A stretch of 64,000 bases of DNA from Talinum fruticosum (taxonomy: Eukaryota; Streptophyta; Magnoliopsida; Caryophyllales; Talinaceae), in contig JAITYX010000005.1 in NCBI GenBank assembly GCA_021018815.1, positions 9,395,501-9,459,500 on the forward strand. Direction: 5' to 3'. How positions within the stretch are numbered: the first letter of the stretch is position 1; every line of letters starts with the position of its first letter. Below the pieces are notes generated by a model. The model worked only from the letters and a program-made list of their open reading frames with translations. It was not told the DNA's origin and ran no database searches. Made by a program: the position numbers and the translations under genes. Positions 1 to 13,639 of the stretch are shown in pieces.

Positions 1-575
1 GATGTAATTTGTGTTGTAATATTAATTTGTGACATAATGATATTTATTGTCATCTATAGGTCATCTAACTCAATATCTACCAATCATATATTATTCCTTT
101 TCCTACTAATATTAACCTTTTGATGTTGATACCCAAACAAATTGTCACACTATTTCTATAACTCGTATGAGTTAGGATTATTTAAATTATTTGACTCTTA
201 GAGGGCCTGACTTCTTAATATTCCAAATCATGAGTGTAATTTTAAAACCTTGATGATATTTTTTAACATTCTTTTTTATTTATTATTTTAGATTATTTAT
301 TTATTATTTTAAAATTTAGAATGGTTGGAAGATGAATGTGTGTTGGGCTCTAATGATTTTTATGTGCTTGGGTTCGATAAATTTGATGAGTCACAAAAGC
401 GTTTTCGCTATGAGGGGATAACATGTAGAAGAATGTTGTTGAAAGTTAAACCATTCAATAAAATCAAATAATCTAGAAAAAGAAACTCACAAGTACAACA
501 TCACTCCGTTATTCAATAATTTCTTAAGTTATGCATTGTATAACATTACTCGTGCATAGCACATGTCCGGACTAT
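1..575 (+). mobile_element. Helitron-like element, 3' part
   Basis: AT-rich non-coding DNA whose last ~570 bp match the ends of the units finishing at 27819 and 30908. It ends with a degenerate GC hairpin (CGTGCATAGCACA, 551-563) about ten bases before CTAT (572-575), the counterpart of CTAG in the other copies. A 3' hairpin followed by CTRR and a T is the Helitron signature. The 5' end lies outside the window. No coding capacity is seen, so this would be a non-autonomous copy. Confidence 0.5.
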
Positions 576-596
576 TAATAATAATAATAATCTATA

Positions 597-2261
<1,665 letters not shown>

Positions 2262-2266
2262 TATTG

Positions 2267-4586
2267 TTAAGTCGTATTTTATACGTATTTTTAGTAGTTA
2301 TTTAGTTTATATTATATAGTTTATTTTATCTAATTTATTCTATTTTGTCTATTTATAGGTAATTATCGAATAAAGTGGGGAAGAGAAGAATAGTCGTTAA
2401 AAGTGGATTTTTAACTACCGACAAGCATCCAAGAAAATATATGAAGTCGGTCCATAAATATAATATGTAAAAAAAAATATTTATTTTAGGATATTATATT
2501 TTAGGAAATCCTAAGTGGAATAGAAAAGGGAAACTTAGAAGAGAAGAAAGAGAAATAAACCCTAACTCTTTCACCCTATATATACTACTTATTATCATCA
2601 TGGAGGAGAGACCTAGCACCCACACATCATCACCACCTCTTACTGCTTGCTGCCGCCTGCACCTCGCTGCCCAGCCCACCACCCGCCAGCTCGCCGCCGC
2701 TGTCCGCTTGCTCCTGGCTGCTGCCGCCGCCGCTTGTTCCTAGCCGCACCTTGCTGCCGCTCGCTTGCCGCTGCTGTCCGCTGCCAGCCCACACCAACAC
2801 CACCATCCATCATCATCTTCTTCATCTTCCCGGTCAAAGAAACTAATATCGGTAGTATAATTTAGTTTTGTAATTTTTATTAGAAAAGATTGAGTTTTTA
2901 TTGATAGGTTAATACTAAAGATGCTATTTTTATTTAGTTTACATGTTTTAAATTACATGATGTGTGAGTAGTTTTTCTTATACTTAGTATAATCTCATTG
3001 AAGCCATGTTAAATTATTTATTTTGAAACAAAGTTTTGATTTTTATTGTCTTATTGATTTGATCCATGATTCTATGATAATTTGTGTTTAATGTTTATGA
3101 ATTTATGTCTAATTAATTAGAGTGCACGCTATTTAGTTTTATATAAATTCATATGATAGTTTAGAGGGTTTAAGTACGTAATTGCTTGATCTTTTAGACA
3201 TAAGTATCACCCTAGTTAATCATGGATGGCTCATACCCATCTCTTTTAATTAGGAAATTATCATAGATCCTTCTTAAATCAATTTGCTAGTAGATTGGTT
3301 ATTAGGTGCTAGATGATGTTTTTCTAATACTTAATGCTCTAATTTGATTAAATTCTAGTGCTAGTGCTAGGGTTATCAATATTAGTAGGGTTTATATTAG
3401 GGCTAGGCCTAAGTAAACTAATAACTAAGGAAAAACGGGAAGATCCGCTAGTGGTTGTCTTCTACAGTTTAGCTCATGGGTAGATCAATTTGTGTGTTAA
3501 TGATAAATAATAATTTGCATGGTGGATATAGATTATACTAAGTGTTTTTATAAATTTGCTATCTTTGATAATTATTTGTTTGCTTTTTAGTTATTTTCTT
3601 TAGTTTGTCAATTTTTATTTATAAATATATAGTCTTTTATTATTAATTTCGTTACCCCCTAAAGATCAGTATTTTAGGTTAGTTTTAGTAATTTTATTTT
3701 AATTTAATTTTGAGTCTTTACATATTTTAATTTTCAGAATTAATTTTCTGTCAGTTTTTATTATTTTTGGAGTCAGTTTGTTAGAAATTAGTTTAAAAAT
3801 AGTTTCTTTTGTTATTTTTCATGTTTTATTTTCTTTTAGGGTTTAGATAGAGTCCTAGTTTGCTGTGATTAAATTTTAGAATTTTTGGAATTAATTTGAT
3901 ATTTTTTCAGATTTAATTCTTGAATTTAATTACTGCAGGTTTTTAATAAAATAAATTCGTAAATTAGATTTTAAATTTTGTTTTTATATTTTTAGGGTCT
4001 GGTTAGGTTTAGAAAATTAGTATTATTATTCTGGGTAATTTTAGTATTTATTTTCGTAATTATTTTAGTGCAGAATATTATTTATTTAATTTTCTGTTTT
4101 AGAATTTATTTAATTTCTGCTTTAGTTTTCTCTTCTGAAAATTTATAAAAAAAACATTCCTGGGTTATTCCAAGCTTTATATTCTGTCTGGAATATTTAT
4201 TTTTATTATTAGATAATTTTCTGTTATTTTTAGTTATTTAATTCTGAATTATTCTACGTTTTAATTTTCTGTTTAAGTTTTTATTTGATTTTCTGTTTTG
4301 ATTTTTCCAGAATTAATTAGGATAGTTTTGTTAAATTTAGATTATTAGAATAATAGTGCATAATCTCAGAAGTTTTTCTTAGAATTAAAATTAGAAATTT
4401 AGTAGTTAAGTTGATTTGTTTGAATTTTATAAGGTAAATAACTAGAATAGTTAGTTTAATTAGATTGGAAGTTTGATTTTTTTACAGTATCTTTCCTCGT
4501 GGATTCGATCCCTACTTGCCCTTACTATATTGTTTATTATAAGCCTAAGTAGTGGTTTAATTTGTTGCTGTACGACAAGCTTAACA
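2267..4586 (+). repeat. Athila LTR 1 (5' outer)
   Basis: 2320 bp, starting TGTTAAGTCG and ending GCTTAACA, nearly identical to the LTRs at 11297 and 20326. It holds a TATA box (2576-2585), a GC-rich trinucleotide block (about 2640-2795) and a long T-rich stretch with many ATTTTCTGTT-like repeats. A conserved tail (CCTCGTGGATTCGATCCCT) lies about 90 bp from the end. GATAT target duplication lies just upstream. Confidence 0.95.
2576..2585 (+). promoter_or_regulatory. Putative TATA box of Athila LTR 1
   Basis: CTATATATAC lies about 310 bp into the LTR, just before a GC-rich transcribed-looking segment. This is the expected U3/R boundary. Identical boxes sit at 11606-11615 and 20635-20644. Confidence 0.6.
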
Positions 4587-4591
4587 AATTT

Positions 4592-4609
4592 TGGCGCCGT
4601 TGTCGGGGA
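4592..4609 (+). other. Primer binding site, Athila unit 1
   Basis: TGGCGCCGTTGTCGGGGA begins five bases after the LTR end. It resembles the tRNA-Asp-type PBS typical of Athila elements, with one apparent difference from the usual GCCGGGGA core. Confidence 0.8.
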
Positions 4610-4835
4610 AAGAAATTAAAAAATCTTAGTTTTCTTTCAATCTAATTTAATTAACTATTTATATATTTTTGAACTTATGCATTTTAATTGATTACAGTTA
4701 GTTCATGCAATTACGAAGTGGTCGTATGATCGGAGAATTGGAAGAGCATTCGACGGAAAAAGTTGAGAACGACATCGAATCTCTACAATCCGAAACTTCG
4801 AAAGCGAAATTGAGGTTGATTCTATAAACTTTGAA

Positions 4836-6210
4836 ATGGCTACTTTACGTGAGCTTGCTGCACCTAATTTAGAAACACAACCTTTGTCTATATCATACCC
4901 TACTTTGGACCGACCTCTTAAATTGAATTCTGGATTTCTGAACTTACTACCTAAGTTTCATGGACTACCCGGTGAGGACCCATATCGTCATATTAATGAA
5001 TTTATGATTACTTGTTCTACCATGCAACCCGAGGGAATCACACAAGACCAAATTAAATTAAGAGCCTTTCCCTTTTCACTTCAAGATAAGGCTAAAGACT
5101 CGGTTATATTACATACCCCCGCAACATTTACTACATGGACCCAAGTTCATAAAGCATTCTTAGAAAAATTCTTTCCAACACCTAGGATTGGATCCATTAG
5201 AAAAGAAATTTGTGGCATTAAACAAATGAATGGAGAAACTTTTTATGAATACTCGGGAACGTTTTAATAAATTATGTGCTAGTTGTCCCCAACATCAAAT
5301 TTCTGAACAATTACCGATTCAATATTTTTATGAAGGGCTACCGTCAATTGATAGAAATATGGTAGATGCCGCTAGTGGGGGGCTTTGGTTAATAAGACTC
5401 CAGCTCAAGCTAGAGAATTATTTAATAACATGGCCCAAAATACTCAACAATTTGGGACTAGAGATGTCCAATTTAGGAAGGTTAATGAACTAAATTCAAG
5501 TACATCATTGGAAAACCAACTCGACTCAAATCACCGCTATGTTGAACAAACTCGTCACTGGAGGAGTTCAAAAGGCAGTAGTGTGTGGAATTTGCTGTTT
5601 AGAAGGGCATCCTACCGATTCATGTCCTACATTACAAGGGGGAGAAGTAAATGCTGTTTTCCCTAACCAAGGTCAAAGAAAGTACGATCCATTTTCAAAC
5701 ACCTACAATGAAGGATGGAGGGATCATCCTAACCTTAGGTATGGACCTAGAAACAACCCCCTGGTTTTGACCAAACCCAGCGTCAACCATCCGCTCAAGA
5801 TAAAACGAACTTCCTTTTGGAGCAAATGATTAAGAAAATGGATGACCAAAAGAAGGAATCTGACCTTAGGTTCCAAAGTTTAGAAATGAGTATTAAGCAG
5901 GTTCAAGAGAGACAAAGCGCAATGGATACCATGTTTAGTAACCCGCAAGCCCAATTGCAAAATAGATTACCATCTCAACCCTTCCAGTAATCCCAAAGAA
6001 AATGTGAGTACGATAAGACTAAGGAGTGGAAAGGAACTTAATGAACCTAAAAACAACAGAGAGGTAGAACCCGAACTAGAGGTTAAGGAATCTGAACTCG
6101 ACTTAAAGAAGGATAACTCCTCTAATGCTAAAGAGATAAGTGACACTAAGAAAAGTCGTTATGAACCTATTCCACCTTTCCCTAGTAGACTCGAGAAGCA
6201 TAACTCCTAA
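4836..6210 (+). pseudogene. gag: Athila gag, unit 1 (frameshifted)
   Basis: Encodes the capsid/nucleocapsid polyprotein of the retrotransposon. The first readable segment begins MATLRELAAPNLETQPLS at 4836 and carries the Athila capsid signature LRAFPFSLQDKAKD. An upstream ATG at 4705, in another frame, may be the true start. The frame then breaks repeatedly: near 5100 (CTCG where unit 2 has CTG), 5252 (same change), about 5370-5380, and after 5829. A Cys/His knuckle-like stretch (CGICCLEGHPTDSCP) appears at about 5590-5630. The C-terminal part is basic and Ser/Glu-rich (6004-6210). Most breaks sit at CTG or CAG sites that read differently in unit 2, so some may be sequencing errors. It is followed directly by the protease region. 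Confidence 0.85.
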
Positions 6211-6973
6211 AATAGATGAGGCAAACCAAGAAATTTTAGAAACATTCAGGAAGGTAGAGATCAACATTCCTCTCCTAGATGCCATTAAACAAGTTCCTCG
6301 TTATGCTAAATTTCTTAAGGAGCTTTGTACTTCTAAAAGAAAATTAAAAGGAAATGAGAAGATAAGTGTGGGGAGAATGCATCTCGCTGTTTTTCAAAAG
6401 AAGCTCCCTCCTAAATGTAAGGACCCGTGTGTGTTCTCTGTCCCTTGTAAGATTGGAAACCTATACTTTGACAGAGCCATGCTTGATTTAGGTGCTTCCA
6501 TTAATGTGATGCCTCGGTCTGTTTATGATAAACTGAATTTGGGAGAGTTGAAGAAAACTGGGCTAGTAATTCAGTTGGCTGATAGAAGTAGTACGTATCC
6601 GGATGGAGTCTTAGAGGATGTCTTAGTCCAAGTCAACGAGCTTATTTTTCCTGCTGATTTTTATGTATTGGACATGGGTAATGCATGCCATGACATTCCT
6701 ATTTTGCTTGGTAGACCATTTCTTAAAACATCTAGGACAAAAATAGATGTACATGGGGGAACATTGACTATGGAATTTGATGGTGATGTTATTAAGTTCA
6801 ATATTTTTGATGCCTTGAGATTTCCTGCAGATGTAAATTATGTTTGTGCACTTGATACAATTGATGAAATGTCCCAAAATGTTTATGATTTGTCTCAAGA
6901 AGATGAATTGTTAACTGTGATTACCAAAGGGTTGGATCATTCTCGTATTTCATGCTATACCCTATCATGTTAA
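6140..6973 (+). pseudogene. Athila gag C-terminus and aspartic protease, unit 1
   Basis: A 277-residue open stretch. Its N-terminal half carries gag-like sequence (AIKQVPRYAKFLKELCTSKR). Its second half is the retropepsin-like domain that cuts the polyprotein, with the Athila active-site variant LDLGASINVMP and the downstream strand motif ILLGRPFL. It ends at 6973 in a frameshift relative to unit 2, which reads 40 codons further to a TGA at the equivalent of 7059-7061. This is the longest uninterrupted frame in unit 1. The Met at 6140 is only the first in this frame; the gag frame should enter from upstream. Confidence 0.85.
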
Positions 6974-7100
6974 CTCAGGACTAGTAGATAGCATAGAGTC
7001 TTTGTTACAATTGCAAGTAATGGAAAAACCTAATATGATAAAGTTGCCTCGTAAATCATGAAAAGTTGCTACCTTCTCTTGTTTCACCCCTAAATTAGAT

Positions 7101-8270
7101 TTGAAACCCTTGCCCGAAAATTTAAAATACGCTTATTTAGGAGATAATGAGACCTTACCTGTTATAATTTCTAATGCACTAACACTTGAACAGGAAGATA
7201 AGCTTATTAAGGTGCTTAGAGAACATAGTGAAGCTTTAGGGTGGACTTTAGCAGACCTGAAAGGGCTGAACCCAACATTGTGTTCACATAAAATCACTTT
7301 AGAGTTAGAGGTTAAGCCTAAGAGAGACCCTCAACGTAGATTAAACCCACCTATGATGGAGGTGGTGCAAAAAGAAATTCTTAAGTGGATCGATGCTGGA
7401 GTGATCTACCCCATAGCTGATTCTCGAATGGGTTAGTCCAATTCATGTAGTTCCTAAAAAGGGGGTACAACAAGTAGTACAAAACAAGGAAGGTGAACTA
7501 GTCCCTACTAGAGTCCGGAGCGGCTGGAGAGTGTGCATTGACTATAGAAAACTGAACAAAGCCACAAAGAAAGATCATTTTCCCTTGCCTTTTATGGACC
7601 AAATGTTAGAAAGATTAGCTGGAAAGACACATTATTGTTTTCTAGATGGATATTCAGTGGTATATTCAAGTCCCTATAGCTCCCGAAGATCAGGAAAAGA
7701 CCACTTTTACATGTCCCTTTGGCACTTATGCTTTTAGGAGAATGCCTTTTGGTTTATGTAATGCTCCCGCTACATTTCAAAGATGTATGATGAGTATCTT
7801 TTCCGAGTTTATCACCAAGATTATGGAAGTTTTCATGGATGATTTTACTCGTGCATGGTGATTCATTCGATGAGTGTTTACATCACCTTACTTTAGTACT
7901 CAGGCGGTGCATCGAAACTAATTTGGTACTTAATTTTGAAAAGTGTCATTTCATGGTTGAACATGGGGTCGTATTAGGGCATGTCTGTGTCATCTAAGGG
8001 TTTAGAAGTTGACAAGGCAAAAGTAGACATCATTCAATCTTTACCCTACCCCAAATGCGTTAAGGATGTAAGATCATTTTTAGGTCATGTTGGATTTTAT
8101 AGGAGATTTATTAAAGACTTTTCAAAGATTGCCTCTCCTTTATGTGCTTTACTTGCAAAAGATGTTAAATTTGATTTTCATGAGGAATGTGAGAGGGCGT
8201 TTGATGAACTGAAGCTAAAATTGACCACTACTCCTATTGTACAACCTCCTAACCGGGCCTTACCTTTTGA
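7101..8270 (+). pseudogene. pol: Athila reverse transcriptase, unit 1
   Basis: Copies element RNA into cDNA in cytoplasmic particles. Recognisable segments run in order: LKPLPENLKYAYLGDN and the N-terminal region (7101-7436), CIDYRKLNKATKKDHFPLP (from 7534), FLDGYS, CPFGTYAFRRMPFGLCNAPATFQ (about 7710-7790), the catalytic loop VFMDDF (FMDD variant, about 7830), and VRSFLGHVGFYRRFI (about 8067-8112). Frames shift at about 7425, 7655 and 7850. Two of these also differ from unit 2 at CAG/CTG sites. A further break near 7981-7996 (HVCVI stop) is identical in both units. Confidence 0.9.
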
Positions 8271-8660
8271 GTTGATGTGTGATGCTAGTAATAAGGTGGT
8301 AGGGGCTGTCTTAGGTCAAAAAGTAGGAAGGGTACCACATGTAATTCATTATGCTTCTAGAACTCTTGACCAAGCACAATGTAACTATACCACGACAGAA
8401 AAGGAAATGTATGCTATTGTTTTTGCTCTCGAAAAGTTTCGTCCTTATCTCGCTAGGTGTGAAAGTTACTGTTTATACCGATCATGCTGCTATCAAATAT
8501 CTCTTGAAAAAGAACGACTCTAAACCAAGATTGATTAGATGGGTCTTATTACTACAAGAATTTGAAATAGAATTTAAAGACAAGCGAGGAGCTGAAAACT
8601 TAGTCGCAGACCATCCGAGTAGGCTAGAAAATGGGGAAAGTAGTGATTCTTTCAGATGAT
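8240..8660 (+). pseudogene. pol: Athila RNase H, unit 1
   Basis: The RNase H domain degrades template RNA during reverse transcription. It is read as [42 protein letters not shown], then after a frame break at about 8455-8470, [22 protein letters not shown] and VADHPSRLE. The acidic residues of CDAS, EKEM and YTDHA are visible. It joins the RT domain upstream and the integrase downstream. The frame break lies next to CTG/CTCG sites. Confidence 0.88.
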
Positions 8661-9986
8661 TGTTTTCCCGACGAGACTTTATATGTTGTCATTGATAAAT
8701 TACCTTGGTATGCCGACATAGTAAATTACATAGTTGCCAAAACTTTTCCAAGAGACATGTCTAGAGCCCAAAAAGAAAAGATAAGATCTCAGGTTAAATA
8801 TTATGTTTGGGATGACCCGTACTTGTGGAAATTTTGTGGAGATCAAATTATAAGGCGTTGTGTAGATGACACCGAGTTTCATTCGATTTTAACTTTCTGT
8901 CACTCATCCGAAAGTGGAGGGCATTTTGGCCCAAAAAGAACAAGCACACAAAGTTTTAGAATGTGGATTCTATTGGCCTACTATTTTTCGTAATGCTTAT
9001 GATTTTTGCAAAAATGTGAAGCATGCCAAAAGACAGAAATTTATCGTGGAGGAATCAAATGCCCTTATATAATATGTATGTGTGTCAAATATTTGATGTG
9101 TGGGGAGTGGATTTCATGGGACCATTTCCTTTTCCTTTGGTTTTACTTACATACTCCTGTTTGTTGATTATGTGTCTAAATGGGTTGAAGCGATAGCTAC
9201 TAAAGCCGATGATGCTAAGACTGTGGTGAAGCATGTTAAATCTCGTATTCTACATAGATATGGAGTACCTAGAGCAATCATTAGTGATAGAGGGACGCAT
9301 TTTTGTAATAAAACATTAGGTACCCCGCTAGCTAAATACCATGTAATTCATAAGGTATCTACAAGTTATCATCCCCAAACAAATGGCCAAGCTGAAATCT
9401 CTAATAGAGAAATCAAAGGAATTCTAGAAAAAGTTGTTAGACCATATAAGAAGGATTGGAGTCTTAGGTTAGATGAAGCTCTCTGGGCTTACGTAACCGC
9501 ATACAAGACCCCTATAGGTATGTCACCTTACGTACTAGTCTTTGGAAAAGCATGTCATCTTCCCGTAGAGTTAGAGCATAAATCATATTGGGCTGTAAAG
9601 AAGTGTAATTTAGATTATGACTTAGCGGGAAAGGAACGTAAGCTGCAACTCGCAAGAATTAGAAGAGATTCGTATGGAGGCTTATGACAATTCAGTAATT
9701 TATAAAGGTAAAGCCAAAGCATTTCATGATGCTAAGCTTGTCGGAAGGAATTTCAAAAGGGGAGAAAGTGTTATTATTCAATTCAAAACTAAGGCTTTTT
9801 CCTGGAAAGTTAAACTCTAGATGGCTAGGACCATTTGAGGTAGTAAAGACTTATCCACATGGGGCCGTTGAGATTAAAAGCTATTCTACTAACAAAATTT
9901 TTAAGGTGAATGGTCACAGGTTAAAGAATTTTTATGAAGGAAGCCAAATTTGCTTAGTAGAGGAGATACATTTAGAAGATCCATGA
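8661..9986 (+). pseudogene. pol: Athila integrase, unit 1
   Basis: Inserts element cDNA into the genome. The order is an HHCC-like N-terminal zinc region (8870-9060; His/Cys positions disturbed by a shift at about 8898), the DDE core with [15 protein letters not shown] (about 9157), [11 protein letters not shown] and [19 protein letters not shown], and a C-terminal DNA-binding part with [20 protein letters not shown] (about 9810-9880), ending EEIHLEDP at 9986. The first catalytic Asp lies in VDFMG at about 9109 in another frame. The core is open across 9100-9687. A one-base deletion at a CAG site (about 9742) separates the C-terminus. No chromodomain and no env ORF follow, as in env-less Athila elements. 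Confidence 0.9.
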
Positions 9987-11282
9987 GTGACAACGATGTC
10001 GAGCCAAAGACTAGTAAACAAAGGCGCTGGTTGGGAGGCAACCCAACATTTTCAGTGGAAGTTTCTATAATTTTTACTTTAATTTAATTTTTATTTTTAT
10101 TTAGCATGCATTAGGGACAATGCATGAATTAAGTGTGGGGGAGTGCATCCTGCATTTTAATTTTATGCATTTATCTTTATTACATTTTAATTTTTTGCAT
10201 TTATCTTTATCTTATTTTTTGAAAAATAAAAATAAAAAAAAATAAAAATAAAAAAATAAAAAAATAAAAATAAAATATTCTTGTAAAGAAATGCATGAAC
10301 ATGAATATATGTTAGGTTAACTTGCTTAAATTTTTCTGTTTCTAATTTTTCTTTCCCTTTGAAAGTGAGAAATTTGAACATGTTAATTGTCATTCGAGTT
10401 GTTTGAGTTGATCTTCATATATTTCTTCAATTAGTGACAATCATAATTTTTCTGTCAATTTGATCATGTTATATGATCGTGATAGAGGCAATAAATTGAC
10501 TTAAACCGTTCACCTAGACTACTGAACTTAGCAGATTGACTCATTAAAATTTTGATTTTTCTTGTTTGGCCTATAAAAAAAAAAAAAAAAAAAAAATTGT
10601 TAGTTTACCAACATGGGTCGGAGTTGGTGGCTCGGCGCCATTTCCCTTAAGTTTAGGTCTCAAGTTGAGCCTTATGAATGGAGTAACCCATGCTGGGAGA
10701 GTCATGCCCCTTTTAGGCCGATCAATGGCTCGAACCATACTAACGAAAAAAAAATAAAAAAAATAGAGCATTAACTCCAAGCACCTCTGTTTGGGTGAGT
10801 GGGAGACAGGGAGTGTTATATTTCTAAGACCCTATATGGGCCTCGAATATGTGCTTGAATGGAGTTATATATATATATATAATTGAAAACAAAAAAAAAA
10901 AAAGGTTTGCAAAACAAGTTTATTATCGATTTTTAGTGAGTTATCTCGTCGATTCAATGTCTCTATAACCATACCGCACCTTAATTTTTCCCATCCTAAA
11001 AAGTTTTAGACCTCTTGACCGGAATGTACATGTTTGAAAAAGATGGATAAATTTTTGATTGTTGCTTAATTAAAAGAGATATTGTGAGGCCGATGAATAA
11101 ACTCTCCGATGGCAATGAAATGTTTAGTTCTTCACTTGCTTGGGAAAGACAAAAATTTCATCAAAGTATTTTTGAAAGCAAGGCAAACTTAGTGTATATT
11201 TTATGTTTTTTGTATATCTTTATAAGAAAGCGTATTATTAGATCGAGTCTTAGATTTCTTTGCACGAGGACGTCCAAAGTCT
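9987..11282 (+). other. Athila unit 1 3' non-coding region
   Basis: About 1.3 kb between integrase and the polypurine tract. It contains a stem-loop just after pol, a PPT-like tract at 10131-10142, A-rich and (TA)n tracts (10214-10276, 10574-10596, 10867-10881) and a conserved region (CACGAGGACGTCC) just before the PPT. No env-like reading frame is visible. Short open frames here are not supported. Confidence 0.7.
10029..10046 (+). other. Stem-loop just after pol, unit 1
   Basis: GTTGGG-AGGCAA-CCCAAC, a perfect 6-bp stem with a six-base loop, 42 bp after the integrase stop. It is repeated at 19058-19075. As I recall, a GGGAGGCAACCC core is common at this place in Athila elements; the function is unknown. 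Confidence 0.55.
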
Positions 11283-11296
11283 AAGTGTGGGGGATT
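11283..11296 (+). other. Polypurine tract before middle LTR
   Basis: AAGTGTGGGGGATT ends directly at the TG of LTR 2, where plus-strand DNA synthesis would be primed. Confidence 0.8.
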
Positions 11297-13616
11297 TGTT
11301 AAGTCGTATTTTATACGTATTTTTAGTAGTTATTTAGTTTATATTATATAGTTTATTTTATCTAATTTATTCTATTTTGTCTATTTATAGGTAATTATCG
11401 AATAAAGTGGGGAAGAGAAGAATAGTCGTTAAAAGTGGATTTTTAGCTACCGACAAGCATCCAAGAAAATATATGAAGTCGGTCCATAAATATAATATGT
11501 AAAAAAATATTTATTTTAGGATATTATATTTTAGGAAATCCTAAGTGGAATAGAAAAGGGAAACTTAGAAGAGAAGAAAGAGAAATAAACCCTAACTCTT
11601 TCACCCTATATATACTACTTATTATCATCATGGAGGAGAGACCTAGCACCCACACATCATCACCACCTCTTACCGCTTGCTGCCGCCCGCACTCCGCTGC
11701 CCAGCCCACCACCCGCCAGCCTGCCGCCGCTGTCCGCTTGCTCCCGCTGCCGCCGCCGCCGCTTGTTCCTAGCCGCACCTTGCCGCCGCTCGCTTGCCGC
11801 TGCTGTCCGCTGCCAGCCCACACCAACACCACCATCCATCATCATCTTCTTCATCTTCCCGGGTCAAAGAAACTAATATCGGTAGTATAATTTAGTTTTG
11901 TAATTTTTATTAGAAAAGATTGAGTTTTTATTGATAGGTTAATACTAAAGATGCTATTTTTATTTAGTTTACATGTTTTAAATTACATGATGTGTGAGTA
12001 GTTTTTCTTATACTTAGTATAATCTCATTGAAGCCATGTTAAATTATTTATTTTGAAACAAAGTTTTGATTTTTATTGTCTTATTGATTTGATCCATGAT
12101 TCTATGATAATTTGTGTTTAATGTTTATGAATTTATGTCTAATTAATTAGAGTGCACGCTATTTAGTTTTATATAAATTCATATGATAGTTTAGAGGGTT
12201 TAAGTACGTAATTGCTTGATCTTTTAGACATAAGTATCACCCTAGTTAATCATGGATGGCTCATACCCATCTCTTTTAATTAGGAAATTATCATAGATCC
12301 TTCTTAAATCAATTTGCTAGTAGATTGGTTATTAGGTGCTAGATGATGTTTTTCTAATACTTAATGCTCTAATTTGATTAAATTCTAGTGCTAGTGCTAG
12401 GGTTATCAATATTAGTAGGGTTTATATTAGGGCTAGGCCTAAGTAAACTAATAACTAAGGAAAAACGGGAAGATCCGCTAGTGGTTGTCTTCTACAGCTT
12501 TAGCTCATGGGTAGATCAATTTGTGTGTTAATGATAAATAATAATTTGCATGGTGGATATAGATTATACTAAGTGTTTTTATAAATTTGCTATCTTTGAT
12601 AATTATTTGTTTGCTTTTTAGTTATTTTCTTTAGTTTGTCAATTTTTATTTATAAATATATAGTCTTTTATTATTAATTTCGTTACCCCCTAAAGATCAG
12701 TATTTTAGGTTAGTTTTAGTAATTTTATTTTAATTTAATTTTGAGTCTTTACATATTTTAATTTTCAGAATTAATTTTCTGTCAGTTTTTATTATTTTTG
12801 GAGTCAGTTTGTTAGAAATTAGTTTAAAAATAGTTTCTTTTGTTATTTTTCGTGTTTTATTTTCTTTTAGGGTTTAGATAGAGTCCTAGTTTGCTGTGAT
12901 TAAATTTTAGAATTTTTGGAATTAATTTGATATTTTTTCAGATTTAATTCTTGAATTTAATTACTGCAGGTTTTTAATAAAATAAATTCGTAAATTAGAT
13001 TTTAAATTTTGTTTTTATATTTTTAGGGTCTGGTTAGGTTTAGAAAATTAGTATTATTATTCTGGGTAATTTTAGTATTTATTTTCGTAATTATTTTAGT
13101 GCAGAATATTATTTATTTAATTTTCTGTTTTAGAATTTATTTAATTTCTGCTTTAGTTTTCTTTTCTGAAAATTTATAAAAAAACATTCCTGGGTTATTC
13201 CAAGCTTTATATTCTGTCTGGAATATTTATTTTTATTATTAGATAATTTTCTGTTATTTTTAGTTATTTAATTCTGAATTATTCTACGTTTTAATTTTCT
13301 GTTTAAGTTTTTATTTGATTTTCTGTTTTGATTTTTCCAGAATTAATTAGGATAGTTTTGTTAAATTTAGATTATTAGAATAATAGTGCAAAATCTCAGA
13401 AGTTTTTCTTAGAATTAAAATTAGAAATTTAGTAGTTAAGTTGATTTGTTTGAATTTTATAAGGTAAATAATTAGAATAGTTAGTTTAATTAGATTGGAA
13501 GTTTGATTTTTTTACAGTATCTTTCCTCGTGGATTCGATCCCTACTTGCCCTTACTATATTGTTTATTATAAGCCTAAGTAGTGGTTTAATTTGTTGCTG
13601 TACGACAAGCTTAACA
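11297..13616 (+). repeat. Athila LTR 2 (shared middle LTR)
   Basis: 2320 bp, TG...CA, nearly identical to LTR 1 and LTR 3. It acts as the 3' LTR of unit 1 and the 5' LTR of unit 2. The TATA box is at 11606-11615 and an 86-codon frame starting MEERPSTHTSSPP at 11630 crosses the GC-rich block. No target duplication flanks it. Confidence 0.95.
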
Positions 13617-13621
13617 AATTT

Positions 13622-13639
13622 TGGCGCCGTTGTCGGGGA
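13622..13639 (+). other. Primer binding site, Athila unit 2
   Basis: Same 18 bases as in unit 1 (TGGCGCCGTTGTCGGGGA), five bases after the middle LTR. Confidence 0.8.

Noticed and set aside
9987..11282. Possible env gene downstream of the Athila integrase
   Set aside because: No open frame above about 70 codons and no env-like motif in either copy.
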